From positions 682,001 to 746,000 of the forward strand of contig NC_007204.1 in NCBI RefSeq assembly GCF_000012305.1: a DNA stretch of 64,000 bases, given 5' to 3'. How positions within the stretch are numbered: the first letter of the stretch is position 1; each line of letters starts with the position of its first letter. The notes beneath the pieces are model-generated. The model ran no database searches and was not told the DNA's origin. It was given only the letters and a program-made list of their open reading frames with translations. This document shows positions 21,936 to 32,035 of this stretch, one piece after another. Source of the stretch: Psychrobacter arcticus 273-4 (lineage in GTDB: Bacteria; Pseudomonadota; Gammaproteobacteria; Pseudomonadales; Moraxellaceae). Made by a program: the position numbers and the translations under genes.

Positions 21936-22979
21936 ATGCAAGTGACCCGTATTATCCCTGATGTGCCAAGCTTTTTGGCTAGTATGATGACCTTTGATAC
22001 TTGGTCGATACTTTTTATGGTCGTACAATCGTTGGTTATCTTTTTAGTCGTCGTGATTGTTGCGGCAATGATGATTATCTATGAGCGCCGTATGCTAGCA
22101 CTCTGGCAAGATCGTTATGGTCCAAACCGTGTCGGACCGTTTGGTTCGTTGCAACTGGTTGCTGATATGCTCAAAATCTTCTTTAAAGAAGATTGGACGC
22201 CAAACTTTACCGATAAATTTATGTTTACCTTGGCGCCAGCGGTAGCGATGTTTACTGCTTTAGCCTCATTTGCCATTATTCCTATCTCGCCAACCCTTGG
22301 GGTGGCTGATTGGGATATTGGTATTTTATTCTTTTTTGCCATGGCAGGTATTGCGGTATATGCAGTGCTGTTTGGTGGTTGGGCGTCAGCCAATAAATTC
22401 TCGTTACTCGGCGGTTTACGTTCAGCCGCGCAAACCATTAGTTATGAAGTGTTTTTAGGATTGTCGTTGATGGGCGTTGTTGCATTGACAGGCTCCTTTA
22501 ACTTACGTGCAATTGTCGAAGCGCAGGCTGATGGTTGGTATATCATCCCGCAGTTTTTTGGCTTCTTAACCTTTGTGGTCGCGGGTGTTGCGGTAACGCA
22601 TAGGCATCCATTTGATCAGCCAGAAGCAGAGCAAGAGCTTGCTGAAGGGTATCACGTTGAATACTCTGGCATGAAGTTCGGTATGTTTTTTATTGGCGAA
22701 TACGTCAACGTTGTACTGATTTCTGCTTTGATGACGTGTCTGTTCTTTGGGGGTTGGTTGGCACCTTTCAATTTAGATATTCCGTTTATTCCACCAGCTT
22801 TTTGGTTCATGATTAAGACGCTATTCTTTATGACTATGTTTATTTTGGCTCGAGGCTCACTCATGCGTCCGCGCTATGATCAGGTGATGAACTTTGGCTG
22901 GAAAGTCTGCCTGCCAGTAACTTTGATTAATTTATTGGTTACTGCTGCAGTCATTTTGATTTTTTCCCCAACGTTGTAA
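21936..22979 (+). CDS. nuoH: NADH-quinone oxidoreductase subunit H
   Basis: 347 residues, eight or so membrane helices. Links the peripheral and membrane arms and forms part of the quinone chamber. Conserved stretches [19 protein letters not shown] and the acidic loop [22 protein letters not shown] are present. It begins one base after the nuoG stop; an AGGAGG within the nuoG end serves as its ribosome-binding site. Confidence 0.97.
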   Translation: MQVTRIIPDVPSFLASMMTFDTWSILFMVVQSLVIFLVVVIVAAMMIIYERRMLALWQDRYGPNRVGPFGSLQLVADMLKIFFKEDWTPNFTDKFMFTLAPAVAMFTALASFAIIPISPTLGVADWDIGILFFFAMAGIAVYAVLFGGWASANKFSLLGGLRSAAQTISYEVFLGLSLMGVVALTGSFNLRAIVEAQADGWYIIPQFFGFLTFVVAGVAVTHRHPFDQPEAEQELAEGYHVEYSGMKFGMFFIGEYVNVVLISALMTCLFFGGWLAPFNLDIPFIPPAFWFMIKTLFFMTMFILARGSLMRPRYDQVMNFGWKVCLPVTLINLLVTAAVILIFSPTL

Positions 22980-23034
22980 TCATCACTAGCCATCACTGAT
23001 GAACTAGGGTAAAGCTGAGAAGGATAATAATCCC

Positions 23035-23583
23035 ATGTTTACTACGATAAAAAAGACCGTTATTGGACTATTTACCATTGTCCGCAGCATGTGGATGGTC
23101 AATAGTCATGCAATCAGACCACGCGACACCATTCTTTATCCTGAGGTGCCGGTACCGGTGCCGCCACGTTTTCGTGGACGTATTATATTGTCTCGTGACC
23201 CTGATGGTGATGAGCGCTGTGTTGCTTGTAACTTATGTGCCGTGGCATGTCCAGTTGGCTGTATCTCGTTACAAAAAGCGGAACGCGAAGACGGACGCTG
23301 GTATCCAGAGTTCTTTCGAATCAACTTTTCACGTTGTATTTTTTGTGGATTGTGTGAAGAAGCTTGCCCTACGACGGCCATTCAGATGACGCCTGACTTT
23401 GAGATGAGCGAATACGTCCGTCAAGATTTGGTCTATGAAAAAGAGCATTTACTGATTTCAGGACCGGGTAAATATCCCGATTATAACTATTATCGCGTGA
23501 CGGGTATGGCGGTAGCAGATAAACCAAAAGGTGCGGCGCAAAATGAAGCGGCACCGATTGATCTAAGGAGCTTGCTACCATGA
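23035..23583 (+). CDS. nuoI: NADH-quinone oxidoreductase subunit I
   Basis: 182 residues. TYKY-type ferredoxin subunit with two [4Fe-4S] clusters (N6a, N6b) between NuoG and NuoB. The two motifs [15 protein letters not shown] and [15 protein letters not shown] are complete. AGAAGGATAA precedes the ATG. Its stop overlaps the start of nuoJ by 4 bp. Confidence 0.98.
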   Translation: MFTTIKKTVIGLFTIVRSMWMVNSHAIRPRDTILYPEVPVPVPPRFRGRIILSRDPDGDERCVACNLCAVACPVGCISLQKAEREDGRWYPEFFRINFSRCIFCGLCEEACPTTAIQMTPDFEMSEYVRQDLVYEKEHLLISGPGKYPDYNYYRVTGMAVADKPKGAAQNEAAPIDLRSLLP

Positions 23584-24299
23584 TGAATATTTTGAACCAT
23601 CCTGAATTGGCAGGGTTTTACTCACTGGCAGCGGTGGCAATATTTGCCAGTTTGCGCGTGGTAACCCAAGCCAATCCAGTCCATGCTATTTTATCGATGA
23701 TTGTGTCGTTACTGGCAATTGCAGGTATATTTTTTGTGATAGGTGCGCCGTTTGCTGGGGCACTTGAAATTGTCGTTTACGCTGGTGCCATTATGGTGCT
23801 GTTCGTTTTCGTGATTATGATGCTAAATTTAGGCATGCGTAATGATGAGCGTGAAGAGCGCTGGCTTGATGCTGGCACTTGGGCGATACCGACGGGGCTA
23901 ACGATAATTATCGCGGTTGTGCTGTATGCAATGATTGGTCTTAATCATAACGAAGCTGCTGTGATTGGCGGGTCAACCATTTCAGCCAAAGCGGTAGGTA
24001 CTGTCTTATTTACCAAATACATTATGTTGATAGAAGTAGCTGCTTTGCTACTACTCGCGGCCTTAGTTGCGGCTTATCATTTGGGTAAAGAAGCTATCGA
24101 TGATGAGATCGTTGGTAACGATAGCCTAGCACTTAACGCTAAGGTAGCCAGTATCGAACAATATGATAATAACGGCATGCAAATAGATACTGATGCAGCA
24201 ACAATGGCTGAATCATACGAATATAAAGATGTCGACCCGCATGACTACGTAGGTATGCAGGTAGGTATGAAAAAAGTCACGCGCAAGGAGTCAGACTGA
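23580..24299 (+). CDS. nuoJ: NADH-quinone oxidoreductase subunit J
   Basis: 239 residues; five membrane helices in the first ~170 residues, including the conserved [19 protein letters not shown] helix, then a hydrophilic tail somewhat longer than usual. ND6-like membrane-arm subunit. ATGATG at the start gives two in-frame start choices; the first overlaps the nuoI stop. It ends on the A of the nuoK ATG. Confidence 0.96.
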   Translation: MMNILNHPELAGFYSLAAVAIFASLRVVTQANPVHAILSMIVSLLAIAGIFFVIGAPFAGALEIVVYAGAIMVLFVFVIMMLNLGMRNDEREERWLDAGTWAIPTGLTIIIAVVLYAMIGLNHNEAAVIGGSTISAKAVGTVLFTKYIMLIEVAALLLLAALVAAYHLGKEAIDDEIVGNDSLALNAKVASIEQYDNNGMQIDTDAATMAESYEYKDVDPHDYVGMQVGMKKVTRKESD

Positions 24300-24706
24300 T
24301 GGTACTAGCAGCAAGCGTGGCACAAGAGGTTGCCAATGTGCCGTTTGCCCATGAAGTAGCAGGCTTAGTGCAGCCGGTTGCTGAGGCGCAAAATGTACTG
24401 GGTCTGATACCCATGAGTCATGGATTGATCTTGGCAGGTATCTTATTTGCCATTGGTCTGTGCGGTGTCATGGTACGGCGTAATTTCTTGTTTATGCTGA
24501 TGAGCCTTGAGATCATGATGAATGCGGCGGCACTAGCATTTGTGGTAGCAGGTAGCCGCTGGGTCGATCCAGATGGACAGATTATGTTTATCTTTATTTT
24601 GACCTTAGCAGCAGCAGAGGCAGCCATTGGTTTAGCAATATTATTGCGTTTTTATCATCAGCGTGGGCATCTCGATGTCGACAGCGCCAATGAGATGAAA
24701 GGATGA
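24299..24706 (+). CDS. nuoK: NADH-quinone oxidoreductase subunit K
   Basis: 135 residues versus about 100 in most species; ND4L-like antiporter-type subunit with three helices and two conserved membrane Glu residues (in [12 protein letters not shown] and AAAEAAIGL). The normal family start aligns at [11 protein letters not shown] (about residue 37). The extra N-terminal 36 residues are moderately hydrophobic. The ATG at 24299 has AAGGAG 9 nt upstream, so the long form looks genuine rather than mis-called; an internal start is less well supported. Confidence 0.94.
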   Translation: MVLAASVAQEVANVPFAHEVAGLVQPVAEAQNVLGLIPMSHGLILAGILFAIGLCGVMVRRNFLFMLMSLEIMMNAAALAFVVAGSRWVDPDGQIMFIFILTLAAAEAAIGLAILLRFYHQRGHLDVDSANEMKG

Positions 24707-24710
24707 TGTC

Positions 24711-26585
24711 ATGAGTTTATTACCATTAACCTTTATATTCCCGCTCGTTGGCTTTTTGATTTTAGCCTTTATGCGCGACAAGTTAAGCGAGCAGGTAGCA
24801 GCGATTGTCGGTGTCGGTAGCATGTTGCTATCAGCGCTCTGTACGCTGGTTGTTAGCTATACCTTTTTAACAACGCATCCAGCCGGAACCGTCGTAGAGA
24901 TTCCGTTGTGGACTTGGTTTCAAGTTGGGGATTTTGCGCCGAATTTTGGTTTAAGCTTTGATGGCTTAGCATTGACGATGACTGGGGTGATTACCGGCAT
25001 TGGCTTTTTAATCCATCTGTTTGCCGCTTGGTATATGAAAGGCGAAACCGGTTTTGCACGCTTCTTTAGCTATATGAACTTGTTCGTCACCAGTATGTTA
25101 TTGCTGGTATTAGCGGACAATTTGTTCTTGCTCTATCTTGGCTGGGAAGGCGTGGGTATTTGTTCATACTTGCTGATTGGTTTTTATTATCAAGACCGTG
25201 CCAATGGTCGGGCAGCGATGAAAGCCTTTACCGTCACTCGTGTGGGTGATGTGTTCTTAGCTTTTGGTTTATTTTTATTGTTCCGCGAATTTGGTACGCT
25301 TAATATTCAAGAGATTATTACTCGTGCGCCGGAAGTGTTTGATATCAATAATCCGACCATGATTCTGACCACGATTATGTTGGTTGGCGGGGCGATGGGT
25401 AAATCAGCACAGTTACCACTGCATACATGGCTTGCAGATGCGATGGCAGGTCCAACGCCAGTATCAGCATTGATTCACGCAGCAACCATGGTTACCGCTG
25501 GTGTTTATTTAATCGCCCGTCTACATCCACTATTTATCTTAACACCAGGGGTATTATTGTACTGGGTTGGGGCAGTGGGTGCATTGACGTTGGTCGTCGC
25601 TGGATTCTGTGCGCTGGCACAAACGGACATCAAACGTATCCTTGCTTATTCGACCATGAGCCAAATCGGTTATATGTTCTTAGCATTGGGCGTTGGGGCA
25701 TGGCAAGGCGCTATCTTCCATCTGATGACGCACGCTTTCTTTAAAGCTTTGTTATTCTTATCATCAGGTGCGGTGATTCTTGCGGTACATCATGAGCAGA
25801 ACATCTTTAAGATGGGCGGCTTACGTAAAAAGATACCATTAGTCTTTTGGTGCTATATCGTCGGCGGCGGTGCATTGGCAGCGATACCTTGGGTGACGGT
25901 TGGTTTTTATTCTAAAGAAGCGATTCTTTGGGAGAGTTATGCAACCGGTCATATGGTGTTATTTTATATGGGCGTATTCGGTGCCTTCTTAACCGCGCTT
26001 TATACCTTCCGTATGATTTGGATTATCTTCTTTGGTGAAGAGAAAACGCACGCACATAAATTATCTGGTGTCTCATATTGGTTGCCACTTAGTGTGTTGC
26101 TGGTATTATCAACGGCAGTAGGTGCTTTCATTACCCCGCCACTGCAAGGCGTATTGCCAGAGAGCGTTGGGCATTTATTAGAAGTTGCTGGTCAAGCGCA
26201 TGGTAAGCATACCGCTGAGTTTATCGCCATGGGTGCGATGGCAGCAGGCTTGGTATTGGCGGCGCTATTATATGTCGTTAATAAAGGTCGACTGCTCACA
26301 AGCTTTAAGCGCACGCGTATCGGCGGCGCGTTATATCATTGGTGCTATCACGGTATGGGCTTTGACGCGCTATACGATATAGTTTTTGTAAAACCCTTTT
26401 TGTTCATCGGCCGCTTATTTAAAGCCGACCCTATCGATAAAACGTGGCTGCTATTGCCTAAGCTGGCATCAGCGGGTAATAAGGTATTGTCTGCGACGCA
26501 AACAGGGTCACTTCGAGGTTATGCTGCAAGCTTTGGCTTGGGTATGGCTGTGTTACTCGTGCTGGTAATGATGACGGTGGTATAA
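24711..26585 (+). CDS. nuoL: NADH-quinone oxidoreductase subunit L
   Basis: 624 residues, normal. Largest antiporter-like, proton-pumping membrane subunit with about 16 helices and the long lateral helix near the C-terminus. Conserved LGWEGVGICSYLLIGFYY, the pump Lys in GKSAQLPLHTWLADAMAGPTPVSALIHAATMV, and the proton-channel KRILAYSTMSQIGYM are visible. It starts 4 bp after nuoK and stops one base before nuoM. Confidence 0.98.
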   Translation: MSLLPLTFIFPLVGFLILAFMRDKLSEQVAAIVGVGSMLLSALCTLVVSYTFLTTHPAGTVVEIPLWTWFQVGDFAPNFGLSFDGLALTMTGVITGIGFLIHLFAAWYMKGETGFARFFSYMNLFVTSMLLLVLADNLFLLYLGWEGVGICSYLLIGFYYQDRANGRAAMKAFTVTRVGDVFLAFGLFLLFREFGTLNIQEIITRAPEVFDINNPTMILTTIMLVGGAMGKSAQLPLHTWLADAMAGPTPVSALIHAATMVTAGVYLIARLHPLFILTPGVLLYWVGAVGALTLVVAGFCALAQTDIKRILAYSTMSQIGYMFLALGVGAWQGAIFHLMTHAFFKALLFLSSGAVILAVHHEQNIFKMGGLRKKIPLVFWCYIVGGGALAAIPWVTVGFYSKEAILWESYATGHMVLFYMGVFGAFLTALYTFRMIWIIFFGEEKTHAHKLSGVSYWLPLSVLLVLSTAVGAFITPPLQGVLPESVGHLLEVAGQAHGKHTAEFIAMGAMAAGLVLAALLYVVNKGRLLTSFKRTRIGGALYHWCYHGMGFDALYDIVFVKPFLFIGRLFKADPIDKTWLLLPKLASAGNKVLSATQTGSLRGYAASFGLGMAVLLVLVMMTVV

Positions 26586-26586
26586 G

Positions 26587-28212
26587 ATGATTGAGTTACA
26601 ACAAACGTGGATGCTACCAGCATTAATTGCCATTCCTTTTATTGCAGGATTGCTGTGTTGGCTGGTTGAACGCTTTAATAAACGTCTACCGCGCTGGATT
26701 GCCTTAATCGGTATGACGTTGACCTTTGTGTTATCAATGGTACTGTGGCAATACGGCGATTTTTCTGGCATGAGTCAGCAAGTCATTGCGCCAGATGCAA
26801 ATGTGCCTTGGGTCGCTGAATTCAGTGTGCCATGGATACCCAGCTTTGGTATCAGCTTTCATTTAGCCTTAGATGGTTTATCGCTAATGATGGTAGCTTT
26901 GACAGGGCTTCTCGGTGTTGCCGCCGTTGCCTGTTCGTGGAATGAGATTCAGCGTCGTGTTGGTTTCTTCCATTTGAACTTGCTATGGAGCTTGGGCGGC
27001 GTCATTGGTGTTTTCTTAGCCATCGATATGTTCTTATTCTTCTTCTTTTGGGAGATGATGCTGGTTCCGATCTATTTCTTGATCGCGATTTGGGGTCATG
27101 ACGTCGTTGGCAAAACCAAAGAATACGCAGCAACTAAGTTCTTTATTTATACCCAAGCGTCTGGGTTAATCATGCTCGTAGGTATTTTGATATTGGTCAT
27201 TATCAGCTACGCCCAAAAAGGCGTGGTCAGCTTTAATTATAATGATTTGCTCGGTACGTCACTTGGCGGCTGGGAATATCCGATCATGCTGTGCTTCTTT
27301 ATTGGCTTTGCGGTTAAGTTGCCGATTATTCCGTTCCACGGCTGGTTGCCAGATGCGCATGCGCAAGCACCAACCGCAGGTTCGGTAGATTTGGCAGGGG
27401 TTTTGATTAAGACTGCCGCTTATGGTTTGATTCGTTTTGTCTTGCCATTATTTCCAGCTGCGTCACAAGATTTTGCTCCGATTGCCATGACCTTGGGTAC
27501 CATTGGTATCTTCTATGGCGCATGGCTAGCCTTTATGCAAACTGATATGAAGCGGCTGCTGGCTTATACCAGTATCTCGCACATGGGCTTTGTGGTGTTG
27601 GCGATTTATGCCGGAACGTTACTCAGCTTACAAGGTTTGATGATTCAGATGCTTGCGCATGGTTTAAGCTCAGCAGCGCTATTTATTATGGCAGGGCAGT
27701 TGTATGAGCGTCTGCACACCCGTGATTTGACCTTGATGGGCGGTATGTGGGGTCAGTTCCGTTATTATGCGCCGATATTGATGTTCTTTTGTGCCGCCTT
27801 GCTTGGTATTCCGGGTACGGGTAACTTTATCGGTGAATTCTTGATCTTGTTTGGCGCATTTGCACAGTATCCTGTGTTTGTGGTCTTGGCAACCTTTAGC
27901 TTAGTATTAGCAGGTTTATACTCGCTTATATTAATTCATAAGGCGCTATTCGGTACTAATAATATTAAAGAAGTGGCGTTAAAAGAAACCAAATCTCATG
28001 GTCTGCCAGAGCGTCCATTAAAAGATTTGGGCAAGCGCGAGTTGTCGTTGCTATTGATGCTTGCCGCAGGCTTAGTCTGGCTCGGACTGTATCCACAGCC
28101 GTTCCTTGATACCTCAAGTCATGCGATGCAGTGGATTAATAACGCCTATATATACAGTCAAGTAACACAAGTAGATGCCTCGCAACTGCTTGATGCAATG
28201 GAGGCACGTTAA
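26587..28212 (+). CDS. nuoM: NADH-quinone oxidoreductase subunit M
   Basis: 541 residues; ND4-like antiporter subunit with about 14 helices. Family stretches FFFFWEMMLVPIYFLI (conserved Glu), FAVKLPIIPFHGWLPDAHAQAPT and KRLLAYTSISHMGF are present. It begins 1 bp after nuoL and is followed by nuoN after 3 bp, consistent with tight co-translation. Confidence 0.98.
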   Translation: MIELQQTWMLPALIAIPFIAGLLCWLVERFNKRLPRWIALIGMTLTFVLSMVLWQYGDFSGMSQQVIAPDANVPWVAEFSVPWIPSFGISFHLALDGLSLMMVALTGLLGVAAVACSWNEIQRRVGFFHLNLLWSLGGVIGVFLAIDMFLFFFFWEMMLVPIYFLIAIWGHDVVGKTKEYAATKFFIYTQASGLIMLVGILILVIISYAQKGVVSFNYNDLLGTSLGGWEYPIMLCFFIGFAVKLPIIPFHGWLPDAHAQAPTAGSVDLAGVLIKTAAYGLIRFVLPLFPAASQDFAPIAMTLGTIGIFYGAWLAFMQTDMKRLLAYTSISHMGFVVLAIYAGTLLSLQGLMIQMLAHGLSSAALFIMAGQLYERLHTRDLTLMGGMWGQFRYYAPILMFFCAALLGIPGTGNFIGEFLILFGAFAQYPVFVVLATFSLVLAGLYSLILIHKALFGTNNIKEVALKETKSHGLPERPLKDLGKRELSLLLMLAAGLVWLGLYPQPFLDTSSHAMQWINNAYIYSQVTQVDASQLLDAMEAR

Positions 28213-28215
28213 GTC

Positions 28216-29694
28216 ATGAACGATTTTACGATGAATGATTTGATGGGGCTATTGCCTTATGCACCAATCATTGCGGTAGTGATTACGGTATTGGTGGTGA
28301 TGATTGCCATTACTATGAAGCGCTCACATATGGTAACTGGTACGATTTCGGTCGTCGGTCTTAATATTGGTCTGTTTATTTTGCTTGGGCAAATGGCAGG
28401 CATCATTGACAGTGGGTCGCTCGTGCCAGCGGCTGAGCAGTTATTCGTTATTGATAACTTTGCTCAGTTTAATATGGTGATTATCTTTATCTGTGCATTG
28501 GCATGTTGTACGTTATCTTATGCCTATTTAGCCGATTTAAAAGACCATAAAGAAGAGCTGTATTTGCTCATGTTGCTATCAACGGTTGGTGCGCTGCTTA
28601 TGGTTTGCGCCCAGCACTTAGCATCCTTCTTTATGAGTCTGGAGATGCTATCGATACCGCTATATGGCATGCTGTCATATACTTATATGCGCACTCGCTC
28701 GCTTGAGTCGGGGCTGAAGTACTTAGTGCTATCAGCGACAGCATCGGCAACGCTGCTGATGGGCATGGCATTTATCTATGCAGAAGTCGGCTCGCTTGCT
28801 TTTAAGCCTATCAGTTTAACCTTAGCAGATACGTTTGAATCGCCGCTGTTAATCTTAGGGGCAGCGATGATGATGTTTGGTATTGCCTTTAAGCTTTCTG
28901 CTGCGCCCTTTCATATCTGGACACCAGATGTCTACGAAGGCGCACCTGCACCTATCGCGACTTATCTGGCCTCGGTATCAAAAGTAGCGATGATGGCACT
29001 GGCAGTACGATTTTTAATTGATACCTCACTATTGGCATTACCATCGGTGCAAATGCTGCTGATGGTTATGGCAACCTTGTCGATTTTGCTAGGTAACTTA
29101 CTCGCGGTACGCCAAACCAGTCTCAAACGCTTGCTTGGTTATTCATCCATTGCCCATATGGGTTATGTGTTAATCGTAATCGTGAGCATTGGCTCTGCTG
29201 CTGATAGTATTTCTAGCATGTATATGGCGATTTATGCCTTTACCTCTATCGGTGCCTTTGGCGTAGTGACCTTGATGTCTAGCCCTTATCGCTTATCTGG
29301 TGAAGCGGATGAATTAACGCATTATCAAGGGCTGTTTTGGCGTCGTCCGGTATTGACGGCTGTCATGACCATCATGATGTTGTCTTTGGCGGGTATTCCA
29401 CTGACCGCAGGCTTTATTACGAAGCTGTTTGCGATTCTTGCTGCCGTACAAGGTACCAATTGGTTCTTGGCAGCGATGATTATCTTGGGTAGTGCCATTG
29501 GTCTGTTCTATTACCTACGCGTCTTGCTCACGCTATTTAAACGTCCAAAACAGTTTATTGAATTTGACGTCTCAAAGCAGTGGGGTCTACGTACCGGTGG
29601 TATCATGGTCATTGCAGTCACGGCAATCATTGTATTCTTTGGTGTGTTGCCAAACAGTATGATTGAATGGGCGAGTTTGGCTCGTATTTGGTAA
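28216..29694 (+). CDS. nuoN: NADH-quinone oxidoreductase subunit N
   Basis: 492 residues; ND2-like antiporter subunit and the last gene of nuoA-N. Visible: SLEMLSIPLYGMLSY with the membrane Glu, FKLSAAPFHIWTPDVYEGAP, and the channel motif KRLLGYSSIAHMGY. It ends at 29694, followed by a MITE copy and a strong terminator. Confidence 0.98.
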   Translation: MNDFTMNDLMGLLPYAPIIAVVITVLVVMIAITMKRSHMVTGTISVVGLNIGLFILLGQMAGIIDSGSLVPAAEQLFVIDNFAQFNMVIIFICALACCTLSYAYLADLKDHKEELYLLMLLSTVGALLMVCAQHLASFFMSLEMLSIPLYGMLSYTYMRTRSLESGLKYLVLSATASATLLMGMAFIYAEVGSLAFKPISLTLADTFESPLLILGAAMMMFGIAFKLSAAPFHIWTPDVYEGAPAPIATYLASVSKVAMMALAVRFLIDTSLLALPSVQMLLMVMATLSILLGNLLAVRQTSLKRLLGYSSIAHMGYVLIVIVSIGSAADSISSMYMAIYAFTSIGAFGVVTLMSSPYRLSGEADELTHYQGLFWRRPVLTAVMTIMMLSLAGIPLTAGFITKLFAILAAVQGTNWFLAAMIILGSAIGLFYYLRVLLTLFKRPKQFIEFDVSKQWGLRTGGIMVIAVTAIIVFFGVLPNSMIEWASLARIW

Positions 29695-29748
29695 GCATAG
29701 AAAATAGAAAATAGAAATCTGAAATAAGTAGCGCTATATCTATGTTGC

Positions 29749-29886
29749 TATAGTTGAAATACTTTAAAGTCGCTACCGTATTGCTGGTGTAAATTTTTTG
29801 CAGCCTCTGTCTGCGTAGGCACAGCAAGCAAGAAAAATTTGCACCAGCAGTACGTGTTGTATCGATATTACTTTTCACCGACTATA
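29749..29886 (-). repeat. 138-bp MITE-like repeat, copy B
   Basis: Reverse-complement copy of the repeat at 10186-10323: same length, same TATAGT termini, only a few substitutions. It lies between nuoN and the operon terminator, so it is probably transcribed with nuo and could fold as a long hairpin in the 3' untranslated region. Confidence 0.85.
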
Positions 29887-29913
29887 TTTATTGCTTGTTA
29901 CGGTTCGAAAAAC

Positions 29914-29957
29914 AAGATGCGCCAGCTTTGTGATAAGCTTGGCGCATCTTTTTTTGT
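29914..29957 (+). terminator. Rho-independent terminator of the nuo operon
   Basis: Stem AAGATGCGCCAGCTT / AAGCTTGGCGCATCTT with one bulge, followed by a run of T. Placed between nuoN and fpr. Confidence 0.9.
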
Positions 29958-30006
29958 GTTGTTTAAATTTTTATAAAAATAAATGTTAATAAAATATAAG
30001 TGATTC

Positions 30007-30843
30007 ATGACTATGAGCGACAATATTCAAACCGTAACAGTGCTAAGCAAAACCACTTGGACACCAAATTTATTTAGCTTTACCGTCAGCCGTCCTGATA
30101 GCTTTAAATTCACGGCTGGGCAGTTCGTACGCTTGGGCGTTAATCCCAGTCAGTTAAATTATTATAAGCAGCAGAACGAAGCAGGTCATGATATCGCCAA
30201 TGAAGCACTAAACGAAGATATTTTTCGTGCTTACTCGATTGTCTCGTCACCCTTTGATGAGGTACTAGCATTTTTCTCTATCGTTATTCCTGATGGCGCT
30301 TTTACCTCGCAACTACAACATCTGCAAGTAGGCGATGAGTTGCTGCTTAATACCATACCATTTGGCTTTTTAACCTTAGCACGGTATCAAAAGCCATTAC
30401 CAAAAGATTTGTGGCTGCTGGCTACTGGGACTGGACTTGCACCTTTCTTATCAATGCTGCAAGATTTAAAGACATGGGAAGATTACGAGCATATCATCTT
30501 GGCGTATAGCGCACGTTCGATAGAAGAGTTGGCGTACGTTGAGAAGATAGAGAGTCTACAAGAAGACTTTGGCTCCTTAGTCGATAATCCTGCAAAATTA
30601 ACCTTTATACCGATCGTTACTCGTGAGCCTGTCGAGGGCGCATTGACTGAACGTCTGCCGAAACTTCTATTAGACGGAACGCTGCAAGAACGTGCGGGTA
30701 TTGCCTTAGATATCGACAGTACGCATGTCATGCTCTGTGGTAATCCAGAGATGGTAGAAGATACTAAAGAGACTTTAAAGACATTAGGACTGGTAATGAA
30801 TCGTCGCGGCGAAGGCAATATTGCGGTAGAAAACTACTGGTAA
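30007..30843 (+). CDS. fpr: Ferredoxin/flavodoxin--NADP+ reductase
   Basis: 278 residues (ATG at 30007; an alternative ATG at 30013). FAD-dependent reductase exchanging electrons between NADPH and ferredoxin or flavodoxin, active in redox-stress defence and Fe-S supply. FAD-binding RAYSIVSSP (isoalloxazine/phosphate motif), the NADP pocket LLATGTGLAPFLSML and the LCGNPEMVEDT motif are visible, with the short aromatic C-terminus (VENYW) typical of bacterial FPR. Monocistronic between two terminators. Confidence 0.93.
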   Translation: MTMSDNIQTVTVLSKTTWTPNLFSFTVSRPDSFKFTAGQFVRLGVNPSQLNYYKQQNEAGHDIANEALNEDIFRAYSIVSSPFDEVLAFFSIVIPDGAFTSQLQHLQVGDELLLNTIPFGFLTLARYQKPLPKDLWLLATGTGLAPFLSMLQDLKTWEDYEHIILAYSARSIEELAYVEKIESLQEDFGSLVDNPAKLTFIPIVTREPVEGALTERLPKLLLDGTLQERAGIALDIDSTHVMLCGNPEMVEDTKETLKTLGLVMNRRGEGNIAVENYW

Positions 30844-30881
30844 AGAGTGTCATTTTTTTGAAAGTTTTAGCAAAAGAAAAA

Positions 30882-30927
30882 AGCGGTATCTTGAAGACTG
30901 TTGTCTGGCAAGATACCGCTTTTTTTT
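30882..30927. terminator. Rho-independent terminator after fpr
   Basis: Stem AGCGGTATCTT / AAGATACCGCT with an A-run before and T8 after. Between convergent fpr and the 30969-31757 gene, so probably used by both. Confidence 0.9.
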
Positions 30928-30968
30928 ATAAGAGCTAAAAATTATAAGAGCTGAGAGCTTGTGATGAT

Positions 30969-31757
30969 TTAAGCTGGTCTTGGCATCTTTTCCGCATCTA
31001 GCGGATGGACAGGACCTTGTACCTGTACAGGCTCGTCCTTTTCGCTGATAATATCTTCATTGCTATTTGAGGATAATAAATCACGATAGTTAATCTGCGC
31101 TTTCAAAATCAATTGTTCTTCTTCAAGCTCACCATAATTGATTTGTGCCTTATGCAAGGTACTGATGATTTTCTTATTACTCTTCAGCCAACGATTGATA
31201 TCAATATAAATAATCTCATTTTTTGTGCGTGCAATGTTGATATAAGATAGGATAAAGCCTAACGGATCTTTTTTTAGAATGCGGTGGTAAAACCAAATAA
31301 ACAGTTTGATACCTTGACGCTTAAGAAAGGATTCGCAGCGCAGATTTAAGATATCGGTATAAGTCAGTTGACCAAAAACAAAGCGCTGTACATTGCGATC
31401 GAGCTGCGCATGTACCAGACGAAAGTTACTCGCGACCTCCGCATAAATGCCGCCTGCATCGACGGTGCAGTATAAGCGAAACCAGTCTTCATGTATCTCA
31501 ACACGCAGCTCTAAGATGGCTTTGACATTATCCGTGACATAGGTTTTCAGTGCATCATTAACGTAGGTTTGTGTCAGCGGTAGCGCCAGCTCATCTTCCA
31601 GCTTATCGGTTGTACGGTTGTATAAGTCTTTAATAGATTGGGTCAGGCGATCCCAACCATCGCTAAATGATTCATCAAAGCGGTAGCCGAGATTCTCAAA
31701 AAAGTCATCAAAATTGTCTGAATCATTTATATTGTCCATATTATCAAAGTTACTCAA
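30969..31757 (-). CDS. Unrecognised conserved-looking protein, TTG start preferred
   Basis: 262 residues from a TTG at 31757, chosen because AAGGA lies 8 nt upstream; an ATG at 31775 extends 6 residues but has no ribosome-binding site of its own. Acidic N-terminus (Asp/Asn-rich), a central region with aromatic and hydrophobic patches (IKLFIWFYHRIL) but no clear membrane helix, and two copies of KAQINY(G/R) about 20 residues apart near the C-terminus. No family recognised. Codon use and composition match the neighbours, so it looks like a resident gene. Confidence 0.75.
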   Translation of the reverse strand: MSNFDNMDNINDSDNFDDFFENLGYRFDESFSDGWDRLTQSIKDLYNRTTDKLEDELALPLTQTYVNDALKTYVTDNVKAILELRVEIHEDWFRLYCTVDAGGIYAEVASNFRLVHAQLDRNVQRFVFGQLTYTDILNLRCESFLKRQGIKLFIWFYHRILKKDPLGFILSYINIARTKNEIIYIDINRWLKSNKKIISTLHKAQINYGELEEEQLILKAQINYRDLLSSNSNEDIISEKDEPVQVQGPVHPLDAEKMPRPA

Positions 31758-31904
31758 ACTTATTATCCTTATCATTATAAAAGCGTGACCGATATTAAAC
31801 AGTATATATCAAAAACGAGGCAGGCAAAATGAACGTCTATTACTCATCAGCATACCTTTATTTTCGATATGAAATGCGCTGGGCTTATACGATGAGAGCA
31901 ATTT

Positions 31905-32035
31905 AGAGTATGCTCGAATGAGGCCACAGCGTACTTTGCCAATGAGGAACGTTAAGAAACAGTCTGGGAGACTGTTTTAGTGACGCAAGACGTAGGGCTA
32001 TGCCCGCAGTGACAGCTAGTAAGGTACGCTTTTAT
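31905..32035. other. Unexplained structured sequence beside the IS3 fragment
   Basis: A stretch bounded by AGCGTAC (31928-31934) and GTACGCT (32022-32028), which pair as a long-range helix. Inside are a perfect 9-bp hairpin AAACAGTCT-GGG-AGACTGTTT (31957-31977) and GGGC-TAT-GCCC. No open frame. Its right edge runs into the IS3 orfB fragment. It could be part of a mobile element, a repeat, or a small structured RNA; no class was recognised. Confidence 0.4.

Noticed and set aside
31829-31905. Small frame MNVYYSSAYLYF near the IS3 scar
   Set aside because: Only about 25 codons, no ribosome-binding site, adjoining remnant sequence.
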